DNA from: GYS-P2D sp964522505
Lineage (GTDB): Bacteria > Bacteroidota > Bacteroidia > Chitinophagales > Saprospiraceae
Direction: 5' to 3'
Assembly: GCA_964522505.1 (NCBI GenBank)
Contig: CAZFWJ010000002.1
Span: forward strand, 1-64,000
Length of the DNA: 64,000 nucleotides
Shown here: positions 1 through 8,939 of the stretch, one piece after another
Numbering within the stretch: position 1 is the first letter of the stretch
Layout of the letters: the number at the start of each line of letters is the position of its first letter
Notes under the pieces: model-generated
The model's input: only the letters and a program-made list of their open reading frames with translations
Told to the model about the DNA's origin: nothing
The model's database searches: none
Position numbers and translations under genes: made by a program

Positions 1-577
1 CGAGCATCTCGTGACGATTGTACATCGTCACGGCGCCAGTAGATATCTGTCTGCTTAGTGCTTGATAGGCACCGATAAGCAGTTGCTGACCTGTCTGCCC
101 TTTAGCGTAAAAAGTCCGTGATACTTGGACACCACCAAATGATCTGTTAGCAAGACCTCCACCATACTCACGGGCAAATGGAACGCCTTGTGCTACACAT
201 TGATCGATGATATCTACACTTACCTCAGCAAGTCGGTGCACATTAGCTTCTCGAGATCTGTAGTCTCCACCCTTAATGGTATCATAAAATAATCTGTAGA
301 CACTATCACCATCATTTTGATAGTTCTTAGCAGCATTAATACCACCTTGGGCAGCAATACTATGAGCACGTCTTGGACTATCATGAAATGAGAAGCACTT
401 AACCTTATATCCTAACTCTCCTAACGTAGCAGCAGCCGATGCCCCGGCTAATCCTGTTCCTACTACGATAACCTCAATTCTTCGCTTATTATTAGGAGCA
501 ACAAGATTCATAGTAGATCTGTAGTCTACCCACTTAGTTGCTAATTCACCTGCTGGTACTTTACTATCTAATTGCAT
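1..577 (-). CDS. sdhA: Succinate dehydrogenase/fumarate reductase flavoprotein subunit, 3' part outside window
   Basis: Encodes the N-terminal 192 residues of the FAD subunit of complex II, which oxidises succinate to fumarate on the cytoplasmic side of the inner membrane. Translating the minus strand gives a Rossmann FAD motif (G40-T-G-L-A-G45) and the HSIAAQGGI block around residue 72, the region of the covalent 8-alpha-histidyl-FAD site. The ATG at 577 lies 14 bases after the sdhC stop, so the two are co-transcribed. This is the usual Bacteroidota sdhC-sdhA-sdhB order, and sdhB is expected beyond the left edge. The gene runs off base 1 with no stop. Family assignment is secure; the choice between SdhA and FrdA naming is by context. 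Confidence 0.93.
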   Translation of the reverse strand, partial: MQLDSKVPAGELATKWVDYRSTMNLVAPNNKRRIEVIVVGTGLAGASAAATLGELGYKVKCFSFHDSPRRAHSIAAQGGINAAKNYQNDGDSVYRLFYDTIKGGDYRSREANVHRLAEVSVDIIDQCVAQGVPFAREYGGGLANRSFGGVQVSRTFYAKGQTGQQLLIGAYQALSRQISTGAVTMYNRHEML

Positions 578-591
578 CTTTTCTACTTTGA

Positions 592-1272
592 TTATTTGAA
601 GAATATGTACAATGGCAATACTGCAAATCCCAATGGGACAACTATAGCATATGCTTTACCAAGAAAACTGATGATTGGTGTGTATTTTTTATGTCTGAGA
701 CCTAAAGTCTGAAATGCACTGGCAAATCCATGCCACAAGTGAAATGACAATACTAACAACCCAACCAGATAAAGGATCATCCAGACTGGTTGTTCCATCA
801 CAGCTACTACTTTGCTATAGGCGTCTATAACCTGTGCGCCATCATAGTTCACCATCGGCTGGCCACCTGCCATAAACTTAAATTGAAACCAGAAATGACC
901 CATGTGCATGAATAAAAATGCAAATATCAAGGTGCCTAATAGAGCCATCTGATTGGATGCCCATGAACTCTTATTTTTAGCTGATACCGCATATTTTGAT
1001 CCTTTGGCTTTCTTATTTTTGAAGGCAAGCATGATACCTACGATGGCATGTATAAGGATAAATGCATAGTTGCCCTTGGCAATCAACTGAATCAGCGGAT
1101 TGTGACTCATGAAATCTGTATAGATATTAAAAGCCTCTCCACCATCATTAGACAATAACTGAAGATTACCGATCAAATGTACGATCAGGAAAAGAATCAA
1201 GAAGAGACCAGTCAGAGACATCAGCAGTTTCTGCCCAATGCTTGAAGTAAGAAAATTAAGGAGCCATTTCAT
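592..1272 (-). CDS. sdhC: Succinate dehydrogenase cytochrome b subunit (Bacteroidota type)
   Basis: Membrane anchor of complex II that carries haem b and passes electrons to menaquinone. The 226-residue product has about five hydrophobic helices. Several membrane-embedded histidines are haem-ligand candidates (near IVHLIGN, MHMGHFWF and FHLWHGF). The frame stays open to an ATG at 1419, but the added 49 residues are polar and unlike the family. The chosen ATG at 1272 (MKWLLNFLTSS) gives normal family length and lies about 27 bases downstream of an exact -7 element at 1299-1306, so the longer start would lie upstream of the promoter. sdhA follows after 14 bases. Confidence 0.92.
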   Translation of the reverse strand: MKWLLNFLTSSIGQKLLMSLTGLFLILFLIVHLIGNLQLLSNDGGEAFNIYTDFMSHNPLIQLIAKGNYAFILIHAIVGIMLAFKNKKAKGSKYAVSAKNKSSWASNQMALLGTLIFAFLFMHMGHFWFQFKFMAGGQPMVNYDGAQVIDAYSKVVAVMEQPVWMILYLVGLLVLSFHLWHGFASAFQTLGLRHKKYTPIISFLGKAYAIVVPLGFAVLPLYIFFK

Positions 1273-1298
1273 GGACTGTCTAAATTTAGTTAGTAAGC

Positions 1299-1306
1299 CA
1301 AAACTA
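1299..1306 (-). promoter_or_regulatory. Promoter -7 element for sdhCA
   Basis: Read on the minus strand this is TAGTTTTG, an exact match to the TAnnTTTG -7 element of the Bacteroidota housekeeping sigma factor. The predicted transcript start is near 1292, about 20 bases before the sdhC ATG at 1272. I see no clear TTG at -33. Confidence 0.45.
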
Positions 1307-1455
1307 CTTATTATATCACCTGACGAGACTATAAGTTCGAGCCAATAGTTATTTAGACCTAATCTATTTTTACAATTATTATAGGCTAGAGTATTAAGAT
1401 TCAGAGACCTATGAAACATCTCGTTTTATTCATCCCCACATCTAAATAAGAGGAG

Positions 1456-1463
1456 TACCTTTG
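1456..1463 (+). promoter_or_regulatory. Promoter -7 element upstream of the 1482 gene and rnr
   Basis: TACCTTTG matches TAnnTTTG exactly and sits 19 bases before the ATG at 1482. The transcript would have a leader of roughly 12 bases. It probably serves both the 166-residue protein and rnr, which follows one base later. Confidence 0.5.
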
Positions 1464-1481
1464 CGGCGCATATAGCATTTT

Positions 1482-1982
1482 ATGACACGACGTCAATCGT
1501 TTTCTTCATTCTTAAAGTATTTCTCCAAGGAGCCCTTGCCGGTGACTCTGTCAGAAGAAAACGTTACCTATTTCTCCAGTAGCAATCCTCCACTTCCTCA
1601 AGACTTGATTAGGAGATTTATCATGCAAAACGCTGAAGAGGAAGATGACGAGTTCACTGAGTATATACCCTGTTGTAAGATTCCTAAGACCGATAAGATG
1701 CACGCCATAGTATATTGGAAAGGAGGCCTCCTTTCTTATGAATTTGTGCTTGCCACTTATAATAAAAATGGGATTCTGATAGATAGAAAGATTATCGCGG
1801 GAACCAAGTCAGATGGAAAAAGCATTATAAAGTCTATAGCAACCATAGATGAAAACTGGATCATAACCGTAGTAGTCGGTCAACAAGACCAATCTCAACA
1901 ACTCTATGATCCATCAGGTAGCAAGAATATGACTTTAGAACTAATGGCTACCGGAGAGATCATCTTTTCCCTAGAAAACTAA
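1482..1982 (+). CDS. Conserved hypothetical protein upstream of RNase R
   Basis: I do not recognise this 166-residue protein. It has no signal peptide or membrane segment and appears cytoplasmic. An acidic patch (NAEEEDDEF, about residues 50-58) is followed by a predominantly beta-strand stretch, including HAIVYWKGGLLSYEF and ENWIITVVVGQ. That pattern suggests a small beta-rich domain. The stop is one base before the RNase R ATG, so the two are very likely co-transcribed from the -7 element at 1456-1463 and may be functionally linked. No catalytic motif is visible and no function is assigned. Confidence 0.75.
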   Translation: MTRRQSFSSFLKYFSKEPLPVTLSEENVTYFSSSNPPLPQDLIRRFIMQNAEEEDDEFTEYIPCCKIPKTDKMHAIVYWKGGLLSYEFVLATYNKNGILIDRKIIAGTKSDGKSIIKSIATIDENWIITVVVGQQDQSQQLYDPSGSKNMTLELMATGEIIFSLEN

Positions 1983-1983
1983 T

Positions 1984-4152
1984 ATGACAGCAAAGTTTAA
2001 ATCGGGCTCACGTAAATTACCTCAGCGGTTCTTACAACAAGCCATCTTAAAGCTTCTTAGAAAGAAGAATACAAAATTTTATAACGCCAAGACTATAGTA
2101 CAGAAACTCGGTGTCAAGAATTCGCGAGATTCTGCAGAAGACGCACTTAGAACCCTATACAGCAAAGGCAAAGTCCTCAGCGATGGACGAGGTCGATATG
2201 GCATAAACCCAAAGAACACTAAAAGCGACGAACGCAGATCCAAGACTCTATATAATGGACGAATTGAAGTAATCCCCAATGGTGCAGGATTCGTTATCGT
2301 TGAAGGGTTAGAGCAAGACGTTTACATCCCCAAGAAATATGTTTTTGGAGCATTGCATGGTGATACTGTTCGGGTAGAATCTTCTAAACCACGCCCAGGG
2401 CGCCGACCAGAAGGCAAAGTAGTAGATGTCGTCACACGAGGCAGAACTGCTTATATCGGGATATTCAGAGAGCTTAAGAAGTATGGCTTGGTATATGTGG
2501 ATGATGGCAAAGCAAACCTTGAAGTTAAGGTGCTTCCAAAACACTATAATGAAACAGAGGACGGTTCGGCAGTCGTCGTCGAGATCTACGATTTTGGCGA
2601 AGAAAATAGGAATCAAATATTAGGTCGCATCAAAGCCACGATTAATAAAGATGATCGCAATGACTTTGAGATGAACTCGATTCTATTATCCAACGGGTTT
2701 GATATTCAGTTTCCAGATGAAGTATTACAGGAGACCGGTAAGCTGAATGACGAAATAACAAAAGAAGACGTTGCACAACGACGTGATCTGAGAGACTGGG
2801 ATATATTCACCATTGATCCTGTAGATGCAAAAGATTTTGATGATGCACTATCATACATTAAGCATGACAATGGGGACATAGAGGTTGGAGTACATATTGC
2901 TGATGTAACACACTTTGTGAAGTCAGGAACGGCTCTTGATAAGGAAGCATATACTCGATCGACGTCAGTTTATCTGGTGGACAGAGTATGTCCTATGTTA
3001 CCGGAGCGTATCTCAAATGAATTATGTTCACTCCGTCCTAACGAAGATAAGTTTGCGTTTTCAGCAATCTTCATACTTACTCCTGACTTCAAAATCAAGA
3101 ATGAATGGTTTGGAAAGACCTTGATCCATAGTAAGAGACGATTTACTTATGAAGAGGCTCAGGAGGTAATCGACACGGAGACGGGTGATTATGCCGATGA
3201 ACTCAAGGAAATGAATAGTATCGCCAAACACTTAAAGAAGAAGCGGTTCGAAAAAGGATCAATAGATTTTGAGAGCGACGAGGTAAGATTTGTTTTAGAT
3301 GAAGACAAGAAACCAGTTGCTGTAAAGAGAAAAGTTCGGGGAGATTCCCACAAACTTGTTGAGGAGTTCATGCTCTTGGCTAATCGGAGAACGGCAAAAT
3401 ATGTGGCCAAGAAGAGCAAGAACGAGATCCCTAATGTGTACCGGGTTCACGATACACCCGATCCAGAGAAGCTGCAGACCTTGGCAACATTGGCGATGGA
3501 ATTCGGGATCAAGCTCAATGTTGATACTCCAAAGAATATTACTCAATCTCTTAACAATCTGACACAAAATCTTGAAGATGAAGGCCTCAAAAGCATCCTT
3601 CGCCCTATGGCAATCCGAAGTATGGCTAAGGCTGTTTATAGCACTGATAACATCGGGCACTATGGTTTAGGATTTAGTTATTACACTCATTTTACATCTC
3701 CTATCCGTAGGTATTCGGATGTGTTGGTTCATCGCATCCTTCAAGCAAATCTCGTTGGTGAGCTGAGACTTAAGACCTCGGAGCTCGAAGAGAAATGTCT
3801 CCATGTCTCACAACAAGAGAGAAATGCGACTAGTGCGGAGCGCGAATCAATTAAGTATAAGCAAGTCGAATATCTGAGCGAACGGATAGGCAAAGAACTT
3901 GATGGGATTATCCGTAACATCATTGATAAAGGGGTTTTCATAGAGCTCACAGAGAGTCAGGCTGGCGGGATGATTAGGTTTGACAATTTTGATGAACCAT
4001 TTGATGTGCACAGCAGTCAGATCAAAGCTACTGGTATACGCACGGGACTGGTCTTGAGGATTGGAGATCAGATAAAAGTGAGTGTCTTATCTGTTGACAT
4101 GGATAAAAAACAAGTGGATTTTTCATTTATATCCAAACTCGACACTAAGTAG
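1984..4152 (+). CDS. rnr: Ribonuclease R
   Basis: Processive 3'-5' exoribonuclease that degrades structured RNA. At 722 residues it shows an N-terminal winged-helix-like region (about 15-75), cold-shock/OB domains (about 90-215), the RNB catalytic domain with DPVDAKDFDDA at 278-288 (Mg-binding aspartates), and a C-terminal S1 domain (about 640-718). The active-site region YYTHFTSPIRRYSD is also present, typical of the RNase II/R family. It has the winged helix and length of RNase R rather than RNase II. It is probably co-transcribed with the preceding 166-residue gene. Confidence is high. Confidence 0.96.
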   Translation: MTAKFKSGSRKLPQRFLQQAILKLLRKKNTKFYNAKTIVQKLGVKNSRDSAEDALRTLYSKGKVLSDGRGRYGINPKNTKSDERRSKTLYNGRIEVIPNGAGFVIVEGLEQDVYIPKKYVFGALHGDTVRVESSKPRPGRRPEGKVVDVVTRGRTAYIGIFRELKKYGLVYVDDGKANLEVKVLPKHYNETEDGSAVVVEIYDFGEENRNQILGRIKATINKDDRNDFEMNSILLSNGFDIQFPDEVLQETGKLNDEITKEDVAQRRDLRDWDIFTIDPVDAKDFDDALSYIKHDNGDIEVGVHIADVTHFVKSGTALDKEAYTRSTSVYLVDRVCPMLPERISNELCSLRPNEDKFAFSAIFILTPDFKIKNEWFGKTLIHSKRRFTYEEAQEVIDTETGDYADELKEMNSIAKHLKKKRFEKGSIDFESDEVRFVLDEDKKPVAVKRKVRGDSHKLVEEFMLLANRRTAKYVAKKSKNEIPNVYRVHDTPDPEKLQTLATLAMEFGIKLNVDTPKNITQSLNNLTQNLEDEGLKSILRPMAIRSMAKAVYSTDNIGHYGLGFSYYTHFTSPIRRYSDVLVHRILQANLVGELRLKTSELEEKCLHVSQQERNATSAERESIKYKQVEYLSERIGKELDGIIRNIIDKGVFIELTESQAGGMIRFDNFDEPFDVHSSQIKATGIRTGLVLRIGDQIKVSVLSVDMDKKQVDFSFISKLDTK

Positions 4153-4179
4153 GATCAAAACCTATAAGTCAAATTATCG

Positions 4180-4187
4180 TATTTTTG
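4180..4187 (+). promoter_or_regulatory. Promoter -7 element for the 4213-8906 gene run
   Basis: TATTTTTG is an exact TAnnTTTG match 26 bases before the ATG at 4213. The predicted transcript start is near 4194. Confidence 0.5.
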
Positions 4188-4212
4188 CAGACCTGTTAAG
4201 AAAACGTACCAA

Positions 4213-5034
4213 ATGAGTAAGAAAAGAGTACTATTTGTCACTCAAGAAATGAAGCCGTACACTACGGCAGGTGAAATTTCAGAAATATTAAACCAGATTG
4301 CCCCTTATGCCTATAATAAAGGATATGAGGTAAGAGTCTTGATGCCCAAATATGGTTTAATTAATGAGCGTCGACATAGACTTCACGAAGTAGTACGTCT
4401 TTCTGGGATGAATATCATCGTAGACGATGATGATTTTCCATTAATTATCAAGGTGGCTTCGTTGCCCGGTTCACGTATGCAGGTTTACTTCCTCGATAAT
4501 GAAGAGTTTTTCAAGAGAAAGCACATTTTCCATGATGCTGATGAAAAGCCATTTGAGGATAATGCTGACAGGATGGTGTTTTTCTGCAAGGGAGTAATGG
4601 AAACTGTTAAGAAATTTGGTTGGGCTCCGGATATCATCCATTGCCATGGTTGGATGACTAGTTTGGTCCCGCTTTATCTTAATAAGATTTATCGTACAGA
4701 TCCGATTTTCGAAAAGGCTAAGCTTATCTATAGTGCCTACAATGGATCATTAGCGGACACTTTTGATCAAGGCTTTTTTAATAAGGCTACGATTAACAAT
4801 CTTGAAAGTGAAGATTTGTCGTCTTACAAGGATGGAGATAAAATAATCCTTCATGAGGGAGCGATCAAATACGCAGATGCGTTAATATCAGGACAAGTTG
4901 ATTTAGATGAGTCTTTGAAGGCCTTGATAGATGGCTCAGATGCGCCAAACCTTGTGTTAGAATCAGAAGATTACTTAGCACAATACTTAGACTTTTATAA
5001 ATCATTATTAGACGAAGAAGAAAGCGAAGCATAA
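4213..5034 (+). CDS. Starch/glycogen synthase N-terminal-domain-like protein (GT5 half only)
   Basis: The 273-residue protein matches only the N-terminal Rossmann domain of GT5 glycogen synthases (FVTQEMKPY near the start, VRVLMPKYGLINERR about 48-62, DIIHCHGWMTSLVPLY about 142-157). The C-terminal GT-B domain, which binds ADP-glucose, is absent, and the usual KxGGL loop is replaced by TTAGE. From family knowledge, single-domain proteins like this are widespread in Bacteroidota and often annotated as glycogen synthase, but this one lacks half the active site. A catalytic role in glycogen synthesis is therefore doubtful. The next gene starts immediately after its stop. Confidence 0.8.
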   Translation: MSKKRVLFVTQEMKPYTTAGEISEILNQIAPYAYNKGYEVRVLMPKYGLINERRHRLHEVVRLSGMNIIVDDDDFPLIIKVASLPGSRMQVYFLDNEEFFKRKHIFHDADEKPFEDNADRMVFFCKGVMETVKKFGWAPDIIHCHGWMTSLVPLYLNKIYRTDPIFEKAKLIYSAYNGSLADTFDQGFFNKATINNLESEDLSSYKDGDKIILHEGAIKYADALISGQVDLDESLKALIDGSDAPNLVLESEDYLAQYLDFYKSLLDEEESEA

Positions 5035-6372
5035 TTGAGAATATACTTTTTCTACATTTCTGTACTGGTACTGACTTCTCTTTTGATAGGAGCATGTAGT
5101 GATTCGACACCAGTTGGATCAGGCCTTTTGAGTAGTGAAGATTTGGAAGTGGTTTTTGAGGACGACTTCGATCTCTCTGCCACAACGGTAATTACTGAGC
5201 CAACGTTGACCTATACCGCACAAAATAATTCTATACAACGGCACTTAGCGGGGCAGTTTAATGATCCGGTATTTGGTGCGAGCCAGTCATCATTTTATTT
5301 CCAGATGCAATATTTTGGAGATCTTATTCCAAACTACGAAGGTTCTACATTAGATTCTGGTGTCTTAATGCTACAACTGGATACCACTTTTTTCGCAGGA
5401 GATTCAGTGAGTAATTTAGACTTTGAGGTTTTTAGACTTATAGAGGATATTTCAAGTTTAGACTCAATCAATAGTGATGCGGTATTTAATATCGAAGAAG
5501 AACCTATAGGGAATTTAGAAAACTATAGCGCATTAGACGGGCGAATATTTCGATTTTTTGACCCTCAATTTTTAGACACGTTAGAATTTGCCAATGTTAT
5601 AAGGATTCCAATAAGCGATGACTTTAGTAGTCAAGTGCTCTCAATTGATGGCAATGAAGCGCCAACGTCAGTTGAGTTAGTACCCTTTTTTAATGGATTT
5701 CTCTTGACAGCTGAGACAGAGCAGTCTGCAATGGTATCATTTGACATATCTATTCTTGCGCTACAAAGTTTCTTTTCTCTCTATTACACAGGGCCAGATA
5801 GTATAGCGAGAGTTTATAATTATCCATTAGGTTTTGATCGACCGATCGTGTTTGAACACGACTATACTGGCACAGTAATTCCTGATGTCTTAAATGTTCC
5901 TGTTGAAGGAAATGATCTGCTATATCTGCAAGGATTAAATGGGGTAGATATTCAAGTTGATATTTCTGATATGCTCAGAATAAATGATAACATTCTTTTG
6001 AATCACGCCGAGCTAGAGATTACACTTGCAACAGAGAATACAGAGAATCCCGATTTTCCGGCGAGCCTATCTTTAGGGCTTTATAGGATGGACAGTAATG
6101 GGCAATTAGTAGAAATTGAGGATTTAGAACTCGCTGATCTGAGAGGAGCTAGAGAAATTGTTTTTGATGGGACATTAAATACCACGGGGACCGAAAGTAC
6201 ATATAGTTTCAACTTTACCTCTCATGCTAAAGGAATACTTGAGGGTATAGATTCTGGTATCATTTATATTTCCGTATTTGATAAAGGTGCGGATCCTTCG
6301 AGAACTATTGTCTATGGTCCAGACCATGATACGTCTCCTATGAAGCTAAACTTAACCTTCACTAGACTTTAA
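5035..6372 (+). CDS. DUF4270 family lipoprotein
   Basis: A 445-residue exported lipoprotein: the signal peptide ends in LLIGAC with the lipidated Cys at residue 21, followed by an acidic, beta-rich region typical of DUF4270, a Bacteroidota family of unknown function. The start is a TTG directly abutting the previous stop (TAATTG). No in-frame ATG occurs before the signal peptide would be lost, so TTG is required. In this phylum DUF4270 genes are commonly found beside the single-domain starch-synthase-like gene and glmS, as here, which supports the assignment. A surface or outer-membrane location is inferred from the lipobox. Confidence 0.85.
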   Translation: MRIYFFYISVLVLTSLLIGACSDSTPVGSGLLSSEDLEVVFEDDFDLSATTVITEPTLTYTAQNNSIQRHLAGQFNDPVFGASQSSFYFQMQYFGDLIPNYEGSTLDSGVLMLQLDTTFFAGDSVSNLDFEVFRLIEDISSLDSINSDAVFNIEEEPIGNLENYSALDGRIFRFFDPQFLDTLEFANVIRIPISDDFSSQVLSIDGNEAPTSVELVPFFNGFLLTAETEQSAMVSFDISILALQSFFSLYYTGPDSIARVYNYPLGFDRPIVFEHDYTGTVIPDVLNVPVEGNDLLYLQGLNGVDIQVDISDMLRINDNILLNHAELEITLATENTENPDFPASLSLGLYRMDSNGQLVEIEDLELADLRGAREIVFDGTLNTTGTESTYSFNFTSHAKGILEGIDSGIIYISVFDKGADPSRTIVYGPDHDTSPMKLNLTFTRL

Positions 6373-6381
6373 TTTGAATAC

Positions 6382-8220
6382 ATGTGTGGCATAATCGCCT
6401 ATAATGGTAGTAAAGAAGTACTACCAATCCTCATTGATGGTTTAAAAAGATTAGAATACCGCGGATACGATAGTGCTGGAGTAGCAATTTTTGATGGTCA
6501 CAAGATTACAATTAACAAGAAGAAAGGAAAGGTGTCTATTCTTGAATCAAGTATAGACAATTCTGTAAATAGTGCTATTGGAATCGGGCATACAAGATGG
6601 GCAACACATGGTGTCCCGAATGATGTAAATGCACATCCACACTTGTCAAATGATGGATCCATAGCGCTAGTCCATAATGGGATTATAGAAAACTATCAAG
6701 AGCTAAAAGATGCTCTTGTTGATCTGGGATACGAGTTCAAAAGTGATACAGACACCGAGGTGCTATCTCATCTGATCCAAGAGCTAAGAGACTCGAGAGA
6801 CTTGACTTTTACAGATGCCGTCAAGGAATCGTTGAAAAAAGTCGTAGGAGCTTATGCCCTTGTAATTATGGATGTCAATAATCCTAAATTGCTGATTGGC
6901 GCTAGAAAATCTAGTCCATTAGCCCTCGGTATCGGAGACGGCGATTTGTATTTAGCCTCTGATGCTTCGCCCATAATTCAATATACTGATCAATATATCT
7001 TTTTAGAAGATGAACAGATTGTAGAGGTATATGATAATGGAACCTATAAGATCTCAAATCTTGACGACTCTGAGGCGAAGCCTGTTATTACTAAATTAGA
7101 TCTAAAGATTGAAGAACTAGAGAAAGGGGGGTATGACCATTTCATGCTGAAGGAAATTTTTCAGCAACCCAGAACAATCTCTGATAGTATGAGAGGCCGA
7201 CTTAATGAAGAGTCTGGCATAGTAAGAGTAGGCGGACTTACAGATCACCTAGACAGGATAAAGAATGTTAAGAGACTGATCTTAACGGCATGTGGCACCT
7301 CTTGGCATACAGCACTCATTGCTGAATACTTGTTTGAGGAATTAGCGCGTATTCCTACTGAAGTAGAGTATGCCTCTGAGCTCAGATATCGCAATCCAAT
7401 CATTGATGAGAATGACCTTGTCATTCTCCTTTCACAGTCTGGCGAAACAGCAGATACCCTTGCAGCATTGCAGCTTTCTAAATCTTTAGGTGCGATGACA
7501 TATGGTATCGTCAACGTTGTTGGTTCGAGCATAGCCCGAGAAACTGATACGGGATCTTATATACATGCGGGACCAGAGATAGGCGTAGCATCTACTAAAG
7601 CTTTTACCAGTCAACTTGTAGTCTTAACAATGATGGCGGCACAGCTCGGAAAGGAGCGAGACAAGATAAAGGAAGATAAGTATCTGTCCATTGTCAATGG
7701 CCTTCGCCAGTTACCTGAAAAAGTTGAGCAGATACTTAAATCTGCCGAAAAAATCAGGTTTATTGCTCAGGAGATTAAGAGCGCCAACAATGCTTTATAC
7801 CTAGGGCGAGGGTATAACTTTCCAGTAGCATTAGAAGGCGCATTGAAGTTGAAAGAGATCTCCTATATACATGCAGAAGGTTATCCTGCAGCTGAAATGA
7901 AGCATGGCCCGATTGCCCTGATTGACATGTATATGCCAGTAATTGTTATTGCAACTAACGTCAGTGCTTATGAAAAAATCATAAGCAATATTGAAGAGGT
8001 CAAAGCACGAAAAGGGGTTGTTATTGCGATTATTAATGAAAATGATGAAATCATCCGTAAATTAGCAGACTATTCGATAGCTATACCAGACACAGATGAG
8101 TGTTTAACCCCTATCTTGTCGGTGATTCCTCTCCAGCTATTGGCTTATTACATTGCAGTTATGAGAGGGTGCAATGTAGATCAACCGAGAAACTTAGCAA
8201 AATCAGTAACAGTAGAATAA
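6382..8220 (+). CDS. glmS: Glutamine--fructose-6-phosphate aminotransferase (isomerizing)
   Basis: Makes glucosamine-6-phosphate from fructose-6-phosphate and glutamine, the first committed step to UDP-GlcNAc for peptidoglycan and lipopolysaccharide. The 612-residue protein begins MCGIIAYNG, so Cys2 becomes the N-terminal nucleophile of the class II glutaminase. GHTRWATHG (about residues 73-81) is the glutamine-binding segment. Two SIS domains follow, with TACGTSWHT near residue 300, and the family C-terminal tail DQPRNLAKSVTVE closes the protein. Full length with all motifs. It lies 9 bases after the DUF4270 stop, upstream of murA, which uses its pathway product. Confidence 0.97.
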   Translation: MCGIIAYNGSKEVLPILIDGLKRLEYRGYDSAGVAIFDGHKITINKKKGKVSILESSIDNSVNSAIGIGHTRWATHGVPNDVNAHPHLSNDGSIALVHNGIIENYQELKDALVDLGYEFKSDTDTEVLSHLIQELRDSRDLTFTDAVKESLKKVVGAYALVIMDVNNPKLLIGARKSSPLALGIGDGDLYLASDASPIIQYTDQYIFLEDEQIVEVYDNGTYKISNLDDSEAKPVITKLDLKIEELEKGGYDHFMLKEIFQQPRTISDSMRGRLNEESGIVRVGGLTDHLDRIKNVKRLILTACGTSWHTALIAEYLFEELARIPTEVEYASELRYRNPIIDENDLVILLSQSGETADTLAALQLSKSLGAMTYGIVNVVGSSIARETDTGSYIHAGPEIGVASTKAFTSQLVVLTMMAAQLGKERDKIKEDKYLSIVNGLRQLPEKVEQILKSAEKIRFIAQEIKSANNALYLGRGYNFPVALEGALKLKEISYIHAEGYPAAEMKHGPIALIDMYMPVIVIATNVSAYEKIISNIEEVKARKGVVIAIINENDEIIRKLADYSIAIPDTDECLTPILSVIPLQLLAYYIAVMRGCNVDQPRNLAKSVTVE

Positions 8221-8906
8221 TGATAAATCACGGGATGGAGTATAACTCCCAAAAGGAAGGATTAATCATTGCGCAATACGGTCGCAATGTCCAGAATCTT
8301 ATCAACTACGCTTTGAAAATTGAGGACAAAGAAAAAAGACAGTCCTTTACTGAGGCCATCATTGAGCTCATGAATCAGATGAACCCCATCTCGAGAAATG
8401 AGGAAGATCATATAGAAAAATTATGGAGACACCTCTTCAGAATTTCTGATTATAAAATTGACGTTGTTCCTCCTAGTGGTGTTGTTCCTAATCCAGAATC
8501 GAGTGAATATAAACCTAGTCAGATAAGTTATGAGAAAGGGACAAAGGGATTTAGACATTATGGCAGCAATGTGAAGAAGCTGATCGAAAAAGCTAAAGAA
8601 CTCACTGATGAGGAAAAGAAAGCAGAGTTCACGATGATCATTGCTTCCTATATGAAGTTAGCGTATCGGACTTGGAACAGAGATCACTACGTCAATGACG
8701 AAATCATCAAAGGAGACCTCAAAAAACTATCTGATGGAGAGTTGATCTTAGGAGAAGACGAAGTGATCGACGTATCGGCAGTAAAATATAATAGGCCAAG
8801 TTCATCTAACCACAATAATAATCGACGTCGGAAAGGAGGAGGCAGAAATAATAATAACAATAATCGACGCCGCAACAATAATAAAAGCTCTCGCCGTAGA
8901 CGTTAG
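8220..8906 (+). CDS. DUF4290 family protein with Asn/Arg-rich tail
   Basis: A 228-residue protein of the Bacteroidota DUF4290 family, function unknown. The body (to about residue 185) is helical and cytoplasmic, with two similar segments, IAQYGRNVQNLI and FRHYGSNVKKLI, suggesting an internal repeat. The last 40 or so residues are low-complexity, alternating poly-Asn and poly-Arg blocks, which looks like a flexible nucleic-acid-binding tail (inference). The ATG at 8220 shares its A with the glmS TAA stop. A second ATG at 8235 (MEYNSQ) fits the usual family start and may be the true one. The frame is open further upstream inside glmS, but that extension is not family-like. Confidence 0.85.
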   Translation: MINHGMEYNSQKEGLIIAQYGRNVQNLINYALKIEDKEKRQSFTEAIIELMNQMNPISRNEEDHIEKLWRHLFRISDYKIDVVPPSGVVPNPESSEYKPSQISYEKGTKGFRHYGSNVKKLIEKAKELTDEEKKAEFTMIIASYMKLAYRTWNRDHYVNDEIIKGDLKKLSDGELILGEDEVIDVSAVKYNRPSSSNHNNNRRRKGGGRNNNNNNRRRNNNKSSRRRR

Positions 8907-8939
8907 CATCAATAGACCATTGTTATCAATCGGATAAGG

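Noticed and set aside
1273..1419. Upstream in-frame extension of sdhC to ATG 1419
   Set aside because: The added 49 residues do not fit the family and lie upstream of the -7 element at 1299-1306.
8100..8219. Start of the DUF4290 gene inside glmS
   Set aside because: The first 40 residues overlap the glmS C-terminal coding sequence in another frame and are unlike the family start.
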